Origin: a virus
Direction: 5' to 3' (one strand)
IMG/VR virus record: IMGVR_UViG_3300031566_000064
Span: 1-49,746 of that record
Length of the DNA stretch: 49,746 bases
Shown here in pieces: positions 32,522 through 39,566 of the stretch (its first letter is position 1; every line of letters begins with the position of its first letter). The notes under the pieces are model-generated. The model was not told the DNA's origin. It made no database searches and saw only the letters and a program-made list of their open reading frames with translations. The position numbers and the translations under genes were made by a program.

Positions 32522-32851
32522 ATGATTGAGAATATGTCCGGTTCAGAGGTAACTATTGGGGTTGTGATAGCCACTTTTATCGGCAATATTATTGCCATGC
32601 GGGTTGGGTATGGGAAAGATATTTCAAAGAATCGTGAAAATGTAGATAGGCAGAGTAAAAATATCGATAAATTATTCGATGTAACTGATGATATAAACAA
32701 GGCAATAGTAGGGAAAAATCAATGCAAGGATTTTCGTGATGAATTCGGGCATAGAATGGTCGAAGTCAAAACCGATTTAATGGCTGAGCTAAAAAACTTG
32801 GACAGAAAATTTGATAAGTATATTCTCAATGGCAACAGTAAAAGCAAGTGA
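32522..32851 (+). CDS. Membrane-anchored coiled-coil protein, 109 aa
   Basis: One N-terminal membrane segment (VTIGVVIATFIGNIIAMRVG) is followed by a long coiled coil (NVDRQSKNIDKLFDVTDDIN, RMVEVKTDLMAELKNLDRKF). The layout is the reverse of XhlA-type hemolysins and similar to small lysis-accessory proteins. AAAGGA precedes ATG 32522. It sits at the head of the lysis-region cluster. Confidence 0.6.
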   Translation: MIENMSGSEVTIGVVIATFIGNIIAMRVGYGKDISKNRENVDRQSKNIDKLFDVTDDINKAIVGKNQCKDFRDEFGHRMVEVKTDLMAELKNLDRKFDKYILNGNSKSK

Positions 32852-32852
32852 T

Positions 32853-33356
32853 ATGTCATTAACGAAATATATAAACCGCCTTTTCAATCGGCATAAACAA
32901 GCAAAGAAAGAACCGGGTAATATGATAACCATAAAGAGATATTTAACAGGCGATGACGGAACGGCCGGAGTTTTGTTTATGAAAGGTTTCGGCTGCTATA
33001 CGCTCGAATTGCCTTGGCGATATAATGAGCCATGCGTGTCTTGCATAAGACCCGGTGTTTATTCAGCGATTATTGATAACAACACAATAATCGGAGGACA
33101 GCCGGTTATAAGATTTTACGATGACCAGTTTGATAAAGAAAGATATGGAATATTAATACACATAGGAAATTACGCAGGTGATAAAGATAAGGGCTTCAGG
33201 AGCGATGTGCAGGGATGTATCTGTGTAGGTATGGGAACAGGTACGTTGAGCAATCAGAGGGCGGTTACGAGTTCTCGTGCCGCTATGACAGAGTTACTTG
33301 CAAACGTCAAGGAGGGGGCGGTTGCAATATCAATCGAGAATATTTACGAAACATAA
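32853..33356 (+). CDS. DUF5675-like protein in lysis region
   Basis: The core ITIKRYLTGDDGTAGVLF, CYTLELPWRYNEPCVSCIRP then GVYSA, and YGILIHIGNYAGDKDKGF then CICVG match the DUF5675 family found in phage lysis and tail regions; the biochemical activity is not established. Starts at 32829 (MATVKAS) or 32853 (MSLTKY) are both possible; the latter directly follows the previous stop. From 32853 it has 167 aa. Confidence 0.7.
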   Translation: MSLTKYINRLFNRHKQAKKEPGNMITIKRYLTGDDGTAGVLFMKGFGCYTLELPWRYNEPCVSCIRPGVYSAIIDNNTIIGGQPVIRFYDDQFDKERYGILIHIGNYAGDKDKGFRSDVQGCICVGMGTGTLSNQRAVTSSRAAMTELLANVKEGAVAISIENIYET

Positions 33357-33368
33357 AAGGAGGTTATC

Positions 33369-33767
33369 ATGTTTGGATCAGTAGTAGGTGTTTTAACAGG
33401 TGTGGCAAAGGCAGTCGGTTCTATTCTCCTAACTCCGCAAGGAGTGGCAGTAGGACTTGGTGCGATAATCGTTGCTTATATTCTCAAGAAAATTGACAAT
33501 GAGTATTTAAAGGGACTCATTAAAAAGCCGTTTCTCAAACTGGCTGAATATCTCGAAAAGCTATTTTACGGTTTAGGCGCTGCCCTGACACTCGGATTAT
33601 CGAAGTGGAAATGGTCGGCCGGCTTGTGGAATAAAACGATTGAGCCGTATATTGTCGATGCTATTGATAACATCATTAACGGAGTTATTGACGGCGTTGA
33701 GGCGATTATTGATGCCATAAGGGACGGTTTTATTCGAGGTTTGAAATCAGACAACGAGGATAAATGA
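33369..33767 (+). CDS. Membrane protein, putative holin component, 132 aa
   Basis: The hydrophobic N-terminus (VVGVLTGVAKAVGSILL and GVAVGLGAIIVAYIL) gives one or two membrane spans; the rest is amphipathic helices (IIDAIRDGFIRGLKSDNEDK end). AAAAGGAGG precedes ATG 33369. The position after the DUF5675 gene suggests lysis, but no holin family is recognised. Confidence 0.6.
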   Translation: MFGSVVGVLTGVAKAVGSILLTPQGVAVGLGAIIVAYILKKIDNEYLKGLIKKPFLKLAEYLEKLFYGLGAALTLGLSKWKWSAGLWNKTIEPYIVDAIDNIINGVIDGVEAIIDAIRDGFIRGLKSDNEDK

Positions 33768-34006
33768 TGCCGGATCCGGTAAAAATAGCTGAAGCCCAAG
33801 CGCGACCTTGGTATAAGGTTCGCAGAATAAGAGGCTGTTTGCTTGGAGTAATCGGTGCAGCTCTCATATCGATACCGGCCGCTCCTGCAATAGTTACGAT
33901 AGGAGCGTTTGCTTTAACAACTCAAACTGTAGGTATTTTGGTGAGTGGCGTTGCGACATACATTTACGGTTACGGTTCCGGTGCCAAAGTAGAGAGGGAA
34001 AAGTAA
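33764..34006 (+). CDS. Two-span membrane protein, putative holin, 80 aa
   Basis: ATG 33764 overlaps the previous stop (ATGATG). A basic start is followed by two hydrophobic stretches (CLLGVIGAALISIPAAPAIV and GAFALTTQTVGILVSGVATY) and a charged C-terminus (KVEREK): the size and topology of a small class II holin. It is the last gene before the strong terminator at 34053. Confidence 0.6.
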   Translation: MMPDPVKIAEAQARPWYKVRRIRGCLLGVIGAALISIPAAPAIVTIGAFALTTQTVGILVSGVATYIYGYGSGAKVEREK

Positions 34007-34052
34007 ATAAGAGTGTTCTACATGGCCCTCCGGTAGGTAGATTCACTCGCAA

Positions 34053-34084
34053 GAGGTAGGACTTCGGTTCTGCCTCTTTTTTTA
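34053..34084 (+). terminator. Strong intrinsic terminator of the late operon
   Basis: A 10-bp stem GAGGTAGGAC (34053-34062) and GTTCTGCCTC (34067-34076) with a TTCG tetraloop is followed by seven T residues. It ends the head-tail-lysis transcript. The TnpB element begins two bases after the T run, so the terminator tail supplies the TTTAT insertion motif. Confidence 0.92.
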
Positions 34085-34085
34085 T

Positions 34086-35311
34086 TGGACTCACCAAGAA
34101 TACCCCGTTGCTTGCGGCGGGGATGAATTGGTAAAAATAGTTCTTGATTTTTAAGCAAGAATTGCATATATTAGTCCTATGCTTAAGAAAACCTACAAAT
34201 TCAGACTCTATCCAACAAAGAAACAAGCAAGGATATTGCAACTTTCTCTCGATGCTTGTCGGTGGGTATATAATAAGACTCTTGAAACCAGAAAAACAGC
34301 ATGGGAAGATAGAAAAGAATCTGTTTCTCTTTACGATACCAGCAATCTTATCGTTCGGTGGAAAGAAGAGAAACCAGAACTTGTCAATGCTCATTCGCAG
34401 TGCCTTCAAAATGCTCAAATGCGTGTTGACCTTGCATTTAAGGCATTCTTTCGCCGTGTCAAGATGGGTGAGAAACCAGGGTATCCTCGCTTTCGTGGAT
34501 TCGATAGATACGATAGTTTTACTTTTCCGCAGAGTGGGTTTAAACTTATCGGCGACAGACTCAAACTTTCCAAAGTAGGTTCTGTAAAAGTCCGCAAGCA
34601 TAGACAGATAGAAGGCATTATAAAAACTTTGTCTATTCGGAGAATAAACAATAAATGGTATGCCTGTTTCTCTTGTGAGGTTCAATCCCAACCGCTTCCC
34701 GTTGTCGATGCGGTGGTTGGTATTGACGTTGGACTCGAATCTTTCGCCACATTTTCTACTAGTGAAAAGATTGAGAATCCCCGCTTTTTCAAAACAGATG
34801 AACTCAAACTTGCGAAAGCGCAACGCAGATTTTCCAAACAAGAGAAGGGCACTCTGCAAAGAAAAAAAGTTAAAAAGGTTGTTTCTCGTATTTACGAAAA
34901 AATTACGAATAGAAGAACTGATTTTACACATAAACTTTCTCGTAAAATTGTGAATAACTATCAAATAATCGCCTTTGAAAAACTCAACATTAAACAGATG
35001 CAGGAAAACGGATTTAAAAGCATTCGCAAAAGTATTGCCGACGTTGCTTGGAATCAATTCATTCAATTCACAATCTACAAAGCGGAAGATGCTGGTCGGA
35101 CTGTGGTATGTATTGACCCTCGCAACACAAGCAAGATGTGTTCTCGGTGTGGACAACTCGTTGAAAAGAAATTGTCTGATAGAGTTCATTCTTGCTCCTG
35201 CGGTCTTGTAATTGATCGTGATCATAATGCCTCAATTAATATTTTAGCTCTTGGAATGAAGAGCTTAACTTCGGTTTAGATGCCTCGACCCTTGGGTCGG
35301 GGAGCATTCAC
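34086..35311 (+). mobile_element. TnpB-only IS200/IS605-type element (1226 bp)
   Basis: The left end follows TTTAT (34081-34085) and has a hairpin with CCCCG...CGGGG (about 34103-34123). The right end has the hairpin CTCGACCC/GGGTCGGG (35284-35302) and stops at GCATTCAC (35304-35311). Ends were fixed by alignment with the two miniature copies, which diverge exactly there. It contains only tnpB; no Y1 transposase (TnpA) is present in the window, so movement would need TnpA in trans. No target duplication is seen. Confidence 0.88.
34179..35279 (+). CDS. tnpB: TnpB RNA-guided nuclease
   Basis: TnpB is the ancestor of Cas12: it uses an RNA made from the element's right end to cut DNA next to a short 5' motif. 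The 366-aa protein starts MLKKTYKFRLYPTKKQARIL (N-terminal helical/OB region). It has RuvC motifs GIDVGLESFA (Asp183), IIAFEKLNIKQM (Glu267) and DRDHNASINI (Asp348), and a zinc finger CSRCG...CSCG (321-341). All three catalytic acids are present, so it is probably active and not a dead TldR-type repressor. The stop is within the RNA scaffold region. Confidence 0.93.
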   Translation: MLKKTYKFRLYPTKKQARILQLSLDACRWVYNKTLETRKTAWEDRKESVSLYDTSNLIVRWKEEKPELVNAHSQCLQNAQMRVDLAFKAFFRRVKMGEKPGYPRFRGFDRYDSFTFPQSGFKLIGDRLKLSKVGSVKVRKHRQIEGIIKTLSIRRINNKWYACFSCEVQSQPLPVVDAVVGIDVGLESFATFSTSEKIENPRFFKTDELKLAKAQRRFSKQEKGTLQRKKVKKVVSRIYEKITNRRTDFTHKLSRKIVNNYQIIAFEKLNIKQMQENGFKSIRKSIADVAWNQFIQFTIYKAEDAGRTVVCIDPRNTSKMCSRCGQLVEKKLSDRVHSCSCGLVIDRDHNASINILALGMKSLTSV

Positions 35312-35331
35312 TCTCCTTTACTTTGTGTACT
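35230..35331 (+). ncRNA. Predicted TnpB guide RNA (omega/reRNA), 3' part
   Basis: In TnpB systems the RNA scaffold overlaps the 3' end of tnpB and ends in a guide of about 16-20 nt taken from the flank. Here hairpin 1 is AGCTCTT/AAGAGCT (35246-35265, loop GGAATG), hairpin 2 is the right-end stem (35284-35302), and the predicted guide is 35312-35331. The miniature copies keep hairpin 1 with the same loop but a different stem, GAGACTG/CAGTCTC, which supports the fold. The 5' limit is a guess. Confidence 0.7.
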
Positions 35332-35394
35332 TATTGACATCATAAACCGAGTTAATGACGACAGAAACTATAATGAAAACAGAGGGAACGGAGA
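35312..35394 (+). other. Flank and leader before the helicase gene
   Basis: This 83-bp gap holds the TnpB flank identical to 12757-12776 (minus strand), a TTGACA at 35334 without a convincing -10 at correct spacing, and a 17-codon frame (35354-35407, MTTETIMKTEGTEIVNN) of doubtful reality. A TATAAT at 35368 is too far from the TTGACA for a normal promoter. Confidence 0.4.
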
Positions 35395-36774
35395 TTGTTA
35401 ATAATTAATTATACTGAATTTATTAGAAATAAAGGGCAGTTGTCAACAAATAGTGGTTTTAAGCCATTATTTATGCCAGACTTTTTGTTTGATTTTCAGG
35501 AGGCTTTAACTACATGGGCAATAGAAAAAGGCAAATCAGCTATTTTTGCCGATTGTGGTCTGGGCAAGACACCTATGCAATTAGTCTGGGCACAAAACGT
35601 ATTGGAGAAAACAAATAAGCCAGTATTAATTATAACACCTCTCGCGGTATCCGCGCAGACAATTAAGGAAGGGGAAAAGTTTAATATTAAATGTACAAGG
35701 TCAAGGGACGGAAAAATAGAAAAGGGTATAAATGTTACAAATTATGAACGCTTGCATTATTTTAATGCGGATGATTTTTCAGGAGTTGTTTGTGATGAAA
35801 GCAGTATATTGAAAAATTTTTCAGGTGTCAGGAGAAAAGAAATAACTGAATTTTTATGTAAAACAAAATATAGATTATTGTGTACTGCGACAGCTTCACC
35901 GAATGACTATGTGGAACTTGGCACATCTTCAGAAGCACTCGGAGAGTTAGGGAATATGGATATGCTTTCTATGTTTTTTAAAACATCTGATAATGCTCTT
36001 CAAATATCTCAAAGATACGGTGATTTTTGGAATAGAAACAGGTGGAGATTTAAGGCTCATTCCGAAGAAGGTTTTTGGAGGTGGGTATGTTCATGGGCAA
36101 GGGCATTAAGAAAGCCGTCCGATTTAGGTTTTGATGATAAAGATTTTATTTTACCACCGCTCACTATTGAAGATACGGTTTGTAATCACAATATTACACT
36201 ATTCGGCGAACTCTTTGTCAAAGAAGCCGTTACTCTTAATGAGCAACGAGAAGAACGGAGGGTAACAATAAAACAAAGGTGTGAAGCGGTTTATGAGAAA
36301 GTTTCGGACCACGACACGAGTCTTATTTGGTGTCAGATGAATGATGAAGGTAATTATCTTGAAAAAATAATACCAGAATCAAAACAAATTTGTGGTGCTG
36401 ATTCAGATGAGAAGAAAGAGGAAACATTCCTTGCGTTTCAAAAAGGAGAATTGAGAAGATTAATTACAAAGCCAAAAATAGGTGCGTTCGGTTTAAATTT
36501 TCAAAATTGTTCCCATGTTACATTTTTTCCATCACATTCATTTGAACAATATTATCAGGGTGTTAGAAGGTGTTGGAGATTTGGACAGAAAAAACCAGTT
36601 AAGGTGGATATAATAACAACTATTGGGGAAATAGGTGTTATGAAAAACCTATTAAAAAAGGCTGATGCTGCGGATGTAATGTTTTCTAATTTAGTAAAAT
36701 TTATGAATTCTGAACTTAAAATAAACCGTACACTTAAAAAAACAAAAGAAATGAGGATACCGGAATGGGCATAA
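35395..36774 (+). CDS. SNF2/DEAD-type helicase paired with methyltransferase
   Basis: Superfamily 2 motifs: Walker A FADCGLGKT (51-59), motif II CDESS (133-137), motif III LCTATASPND, and C-terminal motifs GLNFQNCSHVTFF and EQYYQGVRRCWRFGQ with the arginine finger. TTG 35395 keeps the usual N-terminal YTEFIRNKGQ region; the next ATG (residue 27) would remove it. It overlaps the DNA methyltransferase by ten bases, a pairing common in phages and reminiscent of restriction-modification or anti-restriction modules. No nuclease domain is visible. Confidence 0.85.
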   Translation: MLIINYTEFIRNKGQLSTNSGFKPLFMPDFLFDFQEALTTWAIEKGKSAIFADCGLGKTPMQLVWAQNVLEKTNKPVLIITPLAVSAQTIKEGEKFNIKCTRSRDGKIEKGINVTNYERLHYFNADDFSGVVCDESSILKNFSGVRRKEITEFLCKTKYRLLCTATASPNDYVELGTSSEALGELGNMDMLSMFFKTSDNALQISQRYGDFWNRNRWRFKAHSEEGFWRWVCSWARALRKPSDLGFDDKDFILPPLTIEDTVCNHNITLFGELFVKEAVTLNEQREERRVTIKQRCEAVYEKVSDHDTSLIWCQMNDEGNYLEKIIPESKQICGADSDEKKEETFLAFQKGELRRLITKPKIGAFGLNFQNCSHVTFFPSHSFEQYYQGVRRCWRFGQKKPVKVDIITTIGEIGVMKNLLKKADAADVMFSNLVKFMNSELKINRTLKKTKEMRIPEWA

Positions 36775-37736
36775 TAAGCCAAAAGATAACAGAAGATTAT
36801 GCGGCTTACAATGGCGACTGCATGGAAGTATTCCCTAAACTGAAAACCAATTCTATTCATTTATCTGTTTATTCGCCGCCATTTTCTGATTTATATAACT
36901 ATTCAAGCGATGATGAGGATATGAGTAATTGCAGGAATTATAAACAATTTCTCGACCAGTATAATTATTTAATAAAAGAAATATATCGTACAACTCTACC
37001 CGGTAGAATATCAGCGGTACATTGCATGGATATAAAGATTCCTGGCGATAATTCATCTTTTAGAGATTTTCCCGGCGATATTATACGGATGTATCAAGAT
37101 GCAGGTTTTAAATATCAGACAAGGTTTTGTATATGGAAAGAGCCATTTAAAGTAGCAATAAGAACAAGAGCGTTGGGATTAATGCACAGGCAATTAACAA
37201 AAGATTCCACTCTATGCCATTCAGCAGGTGCAGATTATGTTTTGATATTTAGGAAAAATGGAGGCAATAGTATCCCTGTTACACATCCTGATGGGTTGCT
37301 TGAATATGCCGGGGAACGTGATATTCCCGAAGGTTTGGTTGAAAAATATAGATATGGTTGGGATGATTCGAGAACTAATAAATTATCGCAATGGATATGG
37401 CGGCAATATGCTTCATCACATTGGGATGATATAAGAACAGGGAATGTTTTACCATATAATGAAGCCCGTGATTTGGAAGAAGAAAAGCACGTTTGCCCTT
37501 TGCAGCTAGATGTTATTGAAAGAATTATAATCCTTTACTCAAATGAAGGTGAAACAATTGCAACTCCATTTATGGGTGTAGGCTCTGAAATTTACATGGC
37601 TGTCAAAAAGAGACGTAAGGGTATAGGTGTAGAGCTAAAAAGCTCTTATTTTAGACAGGCTATGAATAATATAGAACATGCAAAAGATGCACTGCCAGTT
37701 TCGATATTTGATATAGAAGAAGATGAGGAGCTATAA
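36765..37736 (+). CDS. DNA methyltransferase (N4/N6, beta-class-like)
   Basis: Motif IV is SPPF (37-40, in HLSVYSPPFSDLYNY), marking an amino-methyltransferase acting on A or C. Motif X/I lie at the C-terminus (IIILYSNEGETIATPFMGVG then SEIYMAVKKRRKGIGVEL), an order typical of beta-type enzymes. 323 aa. It overlaps the helicase gene upstream, and the two probably act together. No cognate restriction nuclease is seen, so protection of phage DNA from host restriction is the likely job; the target sequence is unknown. Confidence 0.88.
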   Translation: MGIISQKITEDYAAYNGDCMEVFPKLKTNSIHLSVYSPPFSDLYNYSSDDEDMSNCRNYKQFLDQYNYLIKEIYRTTLPGRISAVHCMDIKIPGDNSSFRDFPGDIIRMYQDAGFKYQTRFCIWKEPFKVAIRTRALGLMHRQLTKDSTLCHSAGADYVLIFRKNGGNSIPVTHPDGLLEYAGERDIPEGLVEKYRYGWDDSRTNKLSQWIWRQYASSHWDDIRTGNVLPYNEARDLEEEKHVCPLQLDVIERIIILYSNEGETIATPFMGVGSEIYMAVKKRRKGIGVELKSSYFRQAMNNIEHAKDALPVSIFDIEEDEEL

Positions 37737-37777
37737 TTACACCATTCAACCGGCACAAAATCAAGAAAGGCTACACA

Positions 37778-38008
37778 ATGGAAAAAAGAACAAGATTTAT
37801 CAAAAACAGAACAGGTCGTAAGCCAGTAGTATGCAATATCAACAAGGAAAGGAAAGAATTCAAACCGGCATGGAGAGCATCAGTCGGAGAGTTTGACAAG
37901 CACGGATTGATAGTTACCAAAGGAGAAACAAGAAACCTTGCACTAATACAACTGGCAAAGATTGTGAATATTATACCGAGAAAGGATTTCAGGAAAGGCG
38001 GCAAATAG
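37778..38008 (+). CDS. Small basic hypothetical protein, 76 aa
   Basis: Lys/Arg-rich (MEKRTRFIKNRTGRKPVVCN, end IIPRKDFRKGGK) with a short beta-strand pattern. A weak AAGAAAGG-like site precedes ATG 37778. It could bind nucleic acid. It is the last gene before the promoter at 38023. Confidence 0.6.
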   Translation: MEKRTRFIKNRTGRKPVVCNINKERKEFKPAWRASVGEFDKHGLIVTKGETRNLALIQLAKIVNIIPRKDFRKGGK

Positions 38009-38051
38009 GGAAAATATTTCCCTTGACAAACAAAGGTTAATAAATTATAGT
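38008..38051 (+). promoter_or_regulatory. Sigma70-type promoter with overlapping inverted repeat
   Basis: TTGACA (38023-38028), a 17-bp spacer and TATAGT (38046-38051). The inverted repeat GGGAAA-ATA-TTTCCC (38008-38022) ends at the base before the -35 box, a good position for an operator. It is probably the main promoter of the right-hand early cluster. Confidence 0.75.
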
Positions 38052-38066
38052 ATAATTAATAAAAGG

Positions 38067-38174
38067 ATGGCGCAAGTGATATTCCACTACAAAGAATTTG
38101 ACTCCAGTAAACCAAAAAGCGACACTCGGGAGAGTATCGCCTTTGGGTTTCCGAACTCAGCCTGGAGGACGTAA
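38067..38174 (+). CDS. Possible small protein, 35 aa (or structured leader)
   Basis: ATG 38067 (or GTG 38076, better spaced from AAAAGG) opens MAQVIFHYKEFDSS, then KPKSDTRESIAFGFPNSAWR and Thr before a TAA. The composition looks protein-like. The same bases can fold as RNA (see 38102-38167), so coding and structure compete as explanations. No family recognised. Confidence 0.4.
   Translation: MAQVIFHYKEFDSSKPKSDTRESIAFGFPNSAWRT
38102..38167 (+). promoter_or_regulatory. Foldable leader RNA hiding a ribosome site
   Basis: Three nested stems: CTCCAG/CTGGAG (38102-38107 with 38162-38167), AAACCAAA/TTTGG(G)TTT (38109-38116 with 38142-38150) and GCGACACTC/GAGTATCGC (38119-38127 with 38132-38140, one mismatch) closed by a GGGA (GNRA) tetraloop. 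The outer stem covers the ribosome-site-like GGAGG. About 50 nt downstream of the promoter at 38023, it could be a regulatory leader. No known riboswitch class matches by eye. Confidence 0.4.
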
Positions 38175-38209
38175 GCAGGAAGAATGATGAAAAGGACAAC
38201 TGTCTAAAT

Positions 38210-38383
38210 GTGAATGCTCCCCTACCTTACGGAAGGGGCCTCTAAACCGAAGTTAAAGACTGCATTCCCAGTCTCAAAATATTGTAAGCATAGTCTTAAT
38301 ATATGTGCTTATTGCTTAAAAGTCAAGAACAATTTAACGGCTGTATCCCCGCCCTTTCGGACAGGGTTTTAGCCCATATACAG
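38210..38383 (-). mobile_element. Miniature TnpB element, copy 2 (174 bp)
   Basis: Same length as and three mismatches from copy 1 (1268-1441), also opposite to the full element. Minus-strand TTTAT (38384-38388) precedes its left end. It lies in a leader region, where the frame that starts at ATG 38184 has already stopped (38205-38207), so no gene is visibly split. The close identity of two copies at unrelated sites indicates recent movement or conversion. Confidence 0.88.
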
Positions 38384-38435
38384 ATAAATTAATAGTTTTA
38401 AAATGCAACAGTTATTTTGAGGAGGTGAAGAAAAC

Positions 38436-38771
38436 ATGGTGACTCTCGGATGTGCATACTGTGGTTCAAAAGGATATACCGTACTCGCCGTATGGCTTTC
38501 AAAAGATAGTGGCGATGGGATAATGTATCAGAAAAACAAATGCCGCAGATGTGGCAAGGAAACGATACGTCCTGTTGATTTGGTTCGTGATGGGAATAAG
38601 TATTGTTATATCTGGATTGGTTATGCTTATCAGTTGCATCGGTTCGTTATGGAGCAAAAACTGAAAAGGACGCTAAAATCTACAGAGCGGGTGAAATTCA
38701 AAAACGGCAATAAAGGAGATTGCAGGCCAGAAAATCTTATACTTGTTCAGAAACTAAAAAGAAAACGCTAA
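38436..38771 (+). CDS. HNH_3-like protein lacking catalytic histidines
   Basis: 111 aa with a zinc finger (CAYCGSKG, then KCRRCGKE) and the C-terminal part of an HNH_3-type domain: LHRFVMEQKLKRTLKSTERV then KFKNGNKGDCRPENLILVQ. In active members the segment after ERV reads HHxxGNKxDNRPENL; here HH is replaced by KF and DN by DC. It may be an inactive endonuclease kept as a DNA-binding protein. GGAGGTG precedes ATG 38436. Confidence 0.7.
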   Translation: MVTLGCAYCGSKGYTVLAVWLSKDSGDGIMYQKNKCRRCGKETIRPVDLVRDGNKYCYIWIGYAYQLHRFVMEQKLKRTLKSTERVKFKNGNKGDCRPENLILVQKLKRKR

Positions 38772-38789
38772 TAACTGGAGGACGTACCC

Positions 38790-39071
38790 TTGTTGACAGC
38801 AAAACTCACAGACCACATAAATCTTGACGGACTTGAAAATAAAACTATATTGCAATCCGGAACTCCGCTTTTATATTTCAATATTGAAACGAATAAGCGG
38901 AAGTATAAATGTTCGGCAATAAACAGGCCGGACAGGTTTAAGGACGAGCAAGAACAAATGCTGACGCAAGCCAAAGCGTTTGCATACATCAAGAGGGAGG
39001 TTCTGATAATAGGGTCCGTTGTGAAAACGGCAAATATGCAGTTCAAAAATGGGAGCTTTAGTAATGGTTGA
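38790..39071 (+). CDS. Hypothetical protein with TTG start, 93 aa
   Basis: TTG 38790 (or 38793) follows CTGGAGGAC, the ribosome-site type used through this region. Content: LDGLENKTILQSGTPLLYFN, NRPDRFKDEQEQMLTQAKAF and a beta-rich end. Unrecognised. The next gene starts inside its end. Confidence 0.6.
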   Translation: MLTAKLTDHINLDGLENKTILQSGTPLLYFNIETNKRKYKCSAINRPDRFKDEQEQMLTQAKAFAYIKREVLIIGSVVKTANMQFKNGSFSNG

Positions 39072-39228
39072 AAGAATACTTGTTTTGATAAGCTATTTGT
39101 ATCTTGGAACAGCAGTAATATTTTTCTTAGGGATTTATAAGACTTTTAAAAATAAGGAGGATTTGAGTTTGTTAACCAGTCGTTCGATTATAAAAATATT
39201 GGAAAAGGGTGTCGAGCGAAACAGATAA
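39064..39228 (+). CDS. Small membrane protein, 54 aa
   Basis: ATG 39064 overlaps the previous gene. One membrane span (ILVLISYLYLGTAVIFFLGI) is followed by a basic tail (SRSIIKILEKGVERNR). No clear ribosome site; it probably depends on coupling. Function unknown. Confidence 0.5.
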   Translation: MVERILVLISYLYLGTAVIFFLGIYKTFKNKEDLSLLTSRSIIKILEKGVERNR

Positions 39229-39249
39229 TACCATAAACCGGAGGGCAAA

Positions 39250-39543
39250 ATGAAAGTTTACGAAGTGCATCAAATAACCTTAACTCAAGATGAGTATGAC
39301 AATCTTCCGGAGCAGGTTAAGGTTTTATTCACAGAAGAAAATACTCTCGGCTATGCACCTGGCGAACAAACGCATCAAATACTGACAGATACAGGCGAAA
39401 CCGCGAAGTCGAGAATAAAATTCATCCAAAACATCAAAAATATTAACGGTGGCAAATATGCAGGGAAGAAGTTTGTTATTATTCCCGAAAAGTTCAAGCC
39501 GTTCAATGTAACAACTAAAACGCAAACTATAATACAGTTTTAG
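39250..39543 (+). CDS. Hypothetical protein, 97 aa
   Basis: CCGGAGG precedes ATG 39250. Content: YEVHQITLTQDEYDNLPEQV and GKYAGKKFVIIPEKFKPFNV. It lies directly upstream of the Rad52-like gene and may belong to the same recombination cluster. No family recognised. Confidence 0.6.
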   Translation: MKVYEVHQITLTQDEYDNLPEQVKVLFTEENTLGYAPGEQTHQILTDTGETAKSRIKFIQNIKNINGGKYAGKKFVIIPEKFKPFNVTTKTQTIIQF

Positions 39544-39566
39544 TTTGTCGTAAACTGGAGGACACG

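Noticed and set aside
33894-35225. 443-codon open frame on the minus strand
   Set aside because: It lies antisense over the holin-like gene and tnpB, has no ribosome site and no protein motifs; tnpB is unmistakable on the + strand.
34179-35279. TnpB as a nuclease-dead repressor (TldR-like)
   Set aside because: The guide matches a control region, as in TldR systems, but Asp183, Glu267 and Asp348 are all present, so loss of cutting cannot be claimed.
35334-35373. Promoter upstream of the helicase gene
   Set aside because: TTGACA and TATAAT are both present but 28 bases apart, and no -10 exists at normal spacing.
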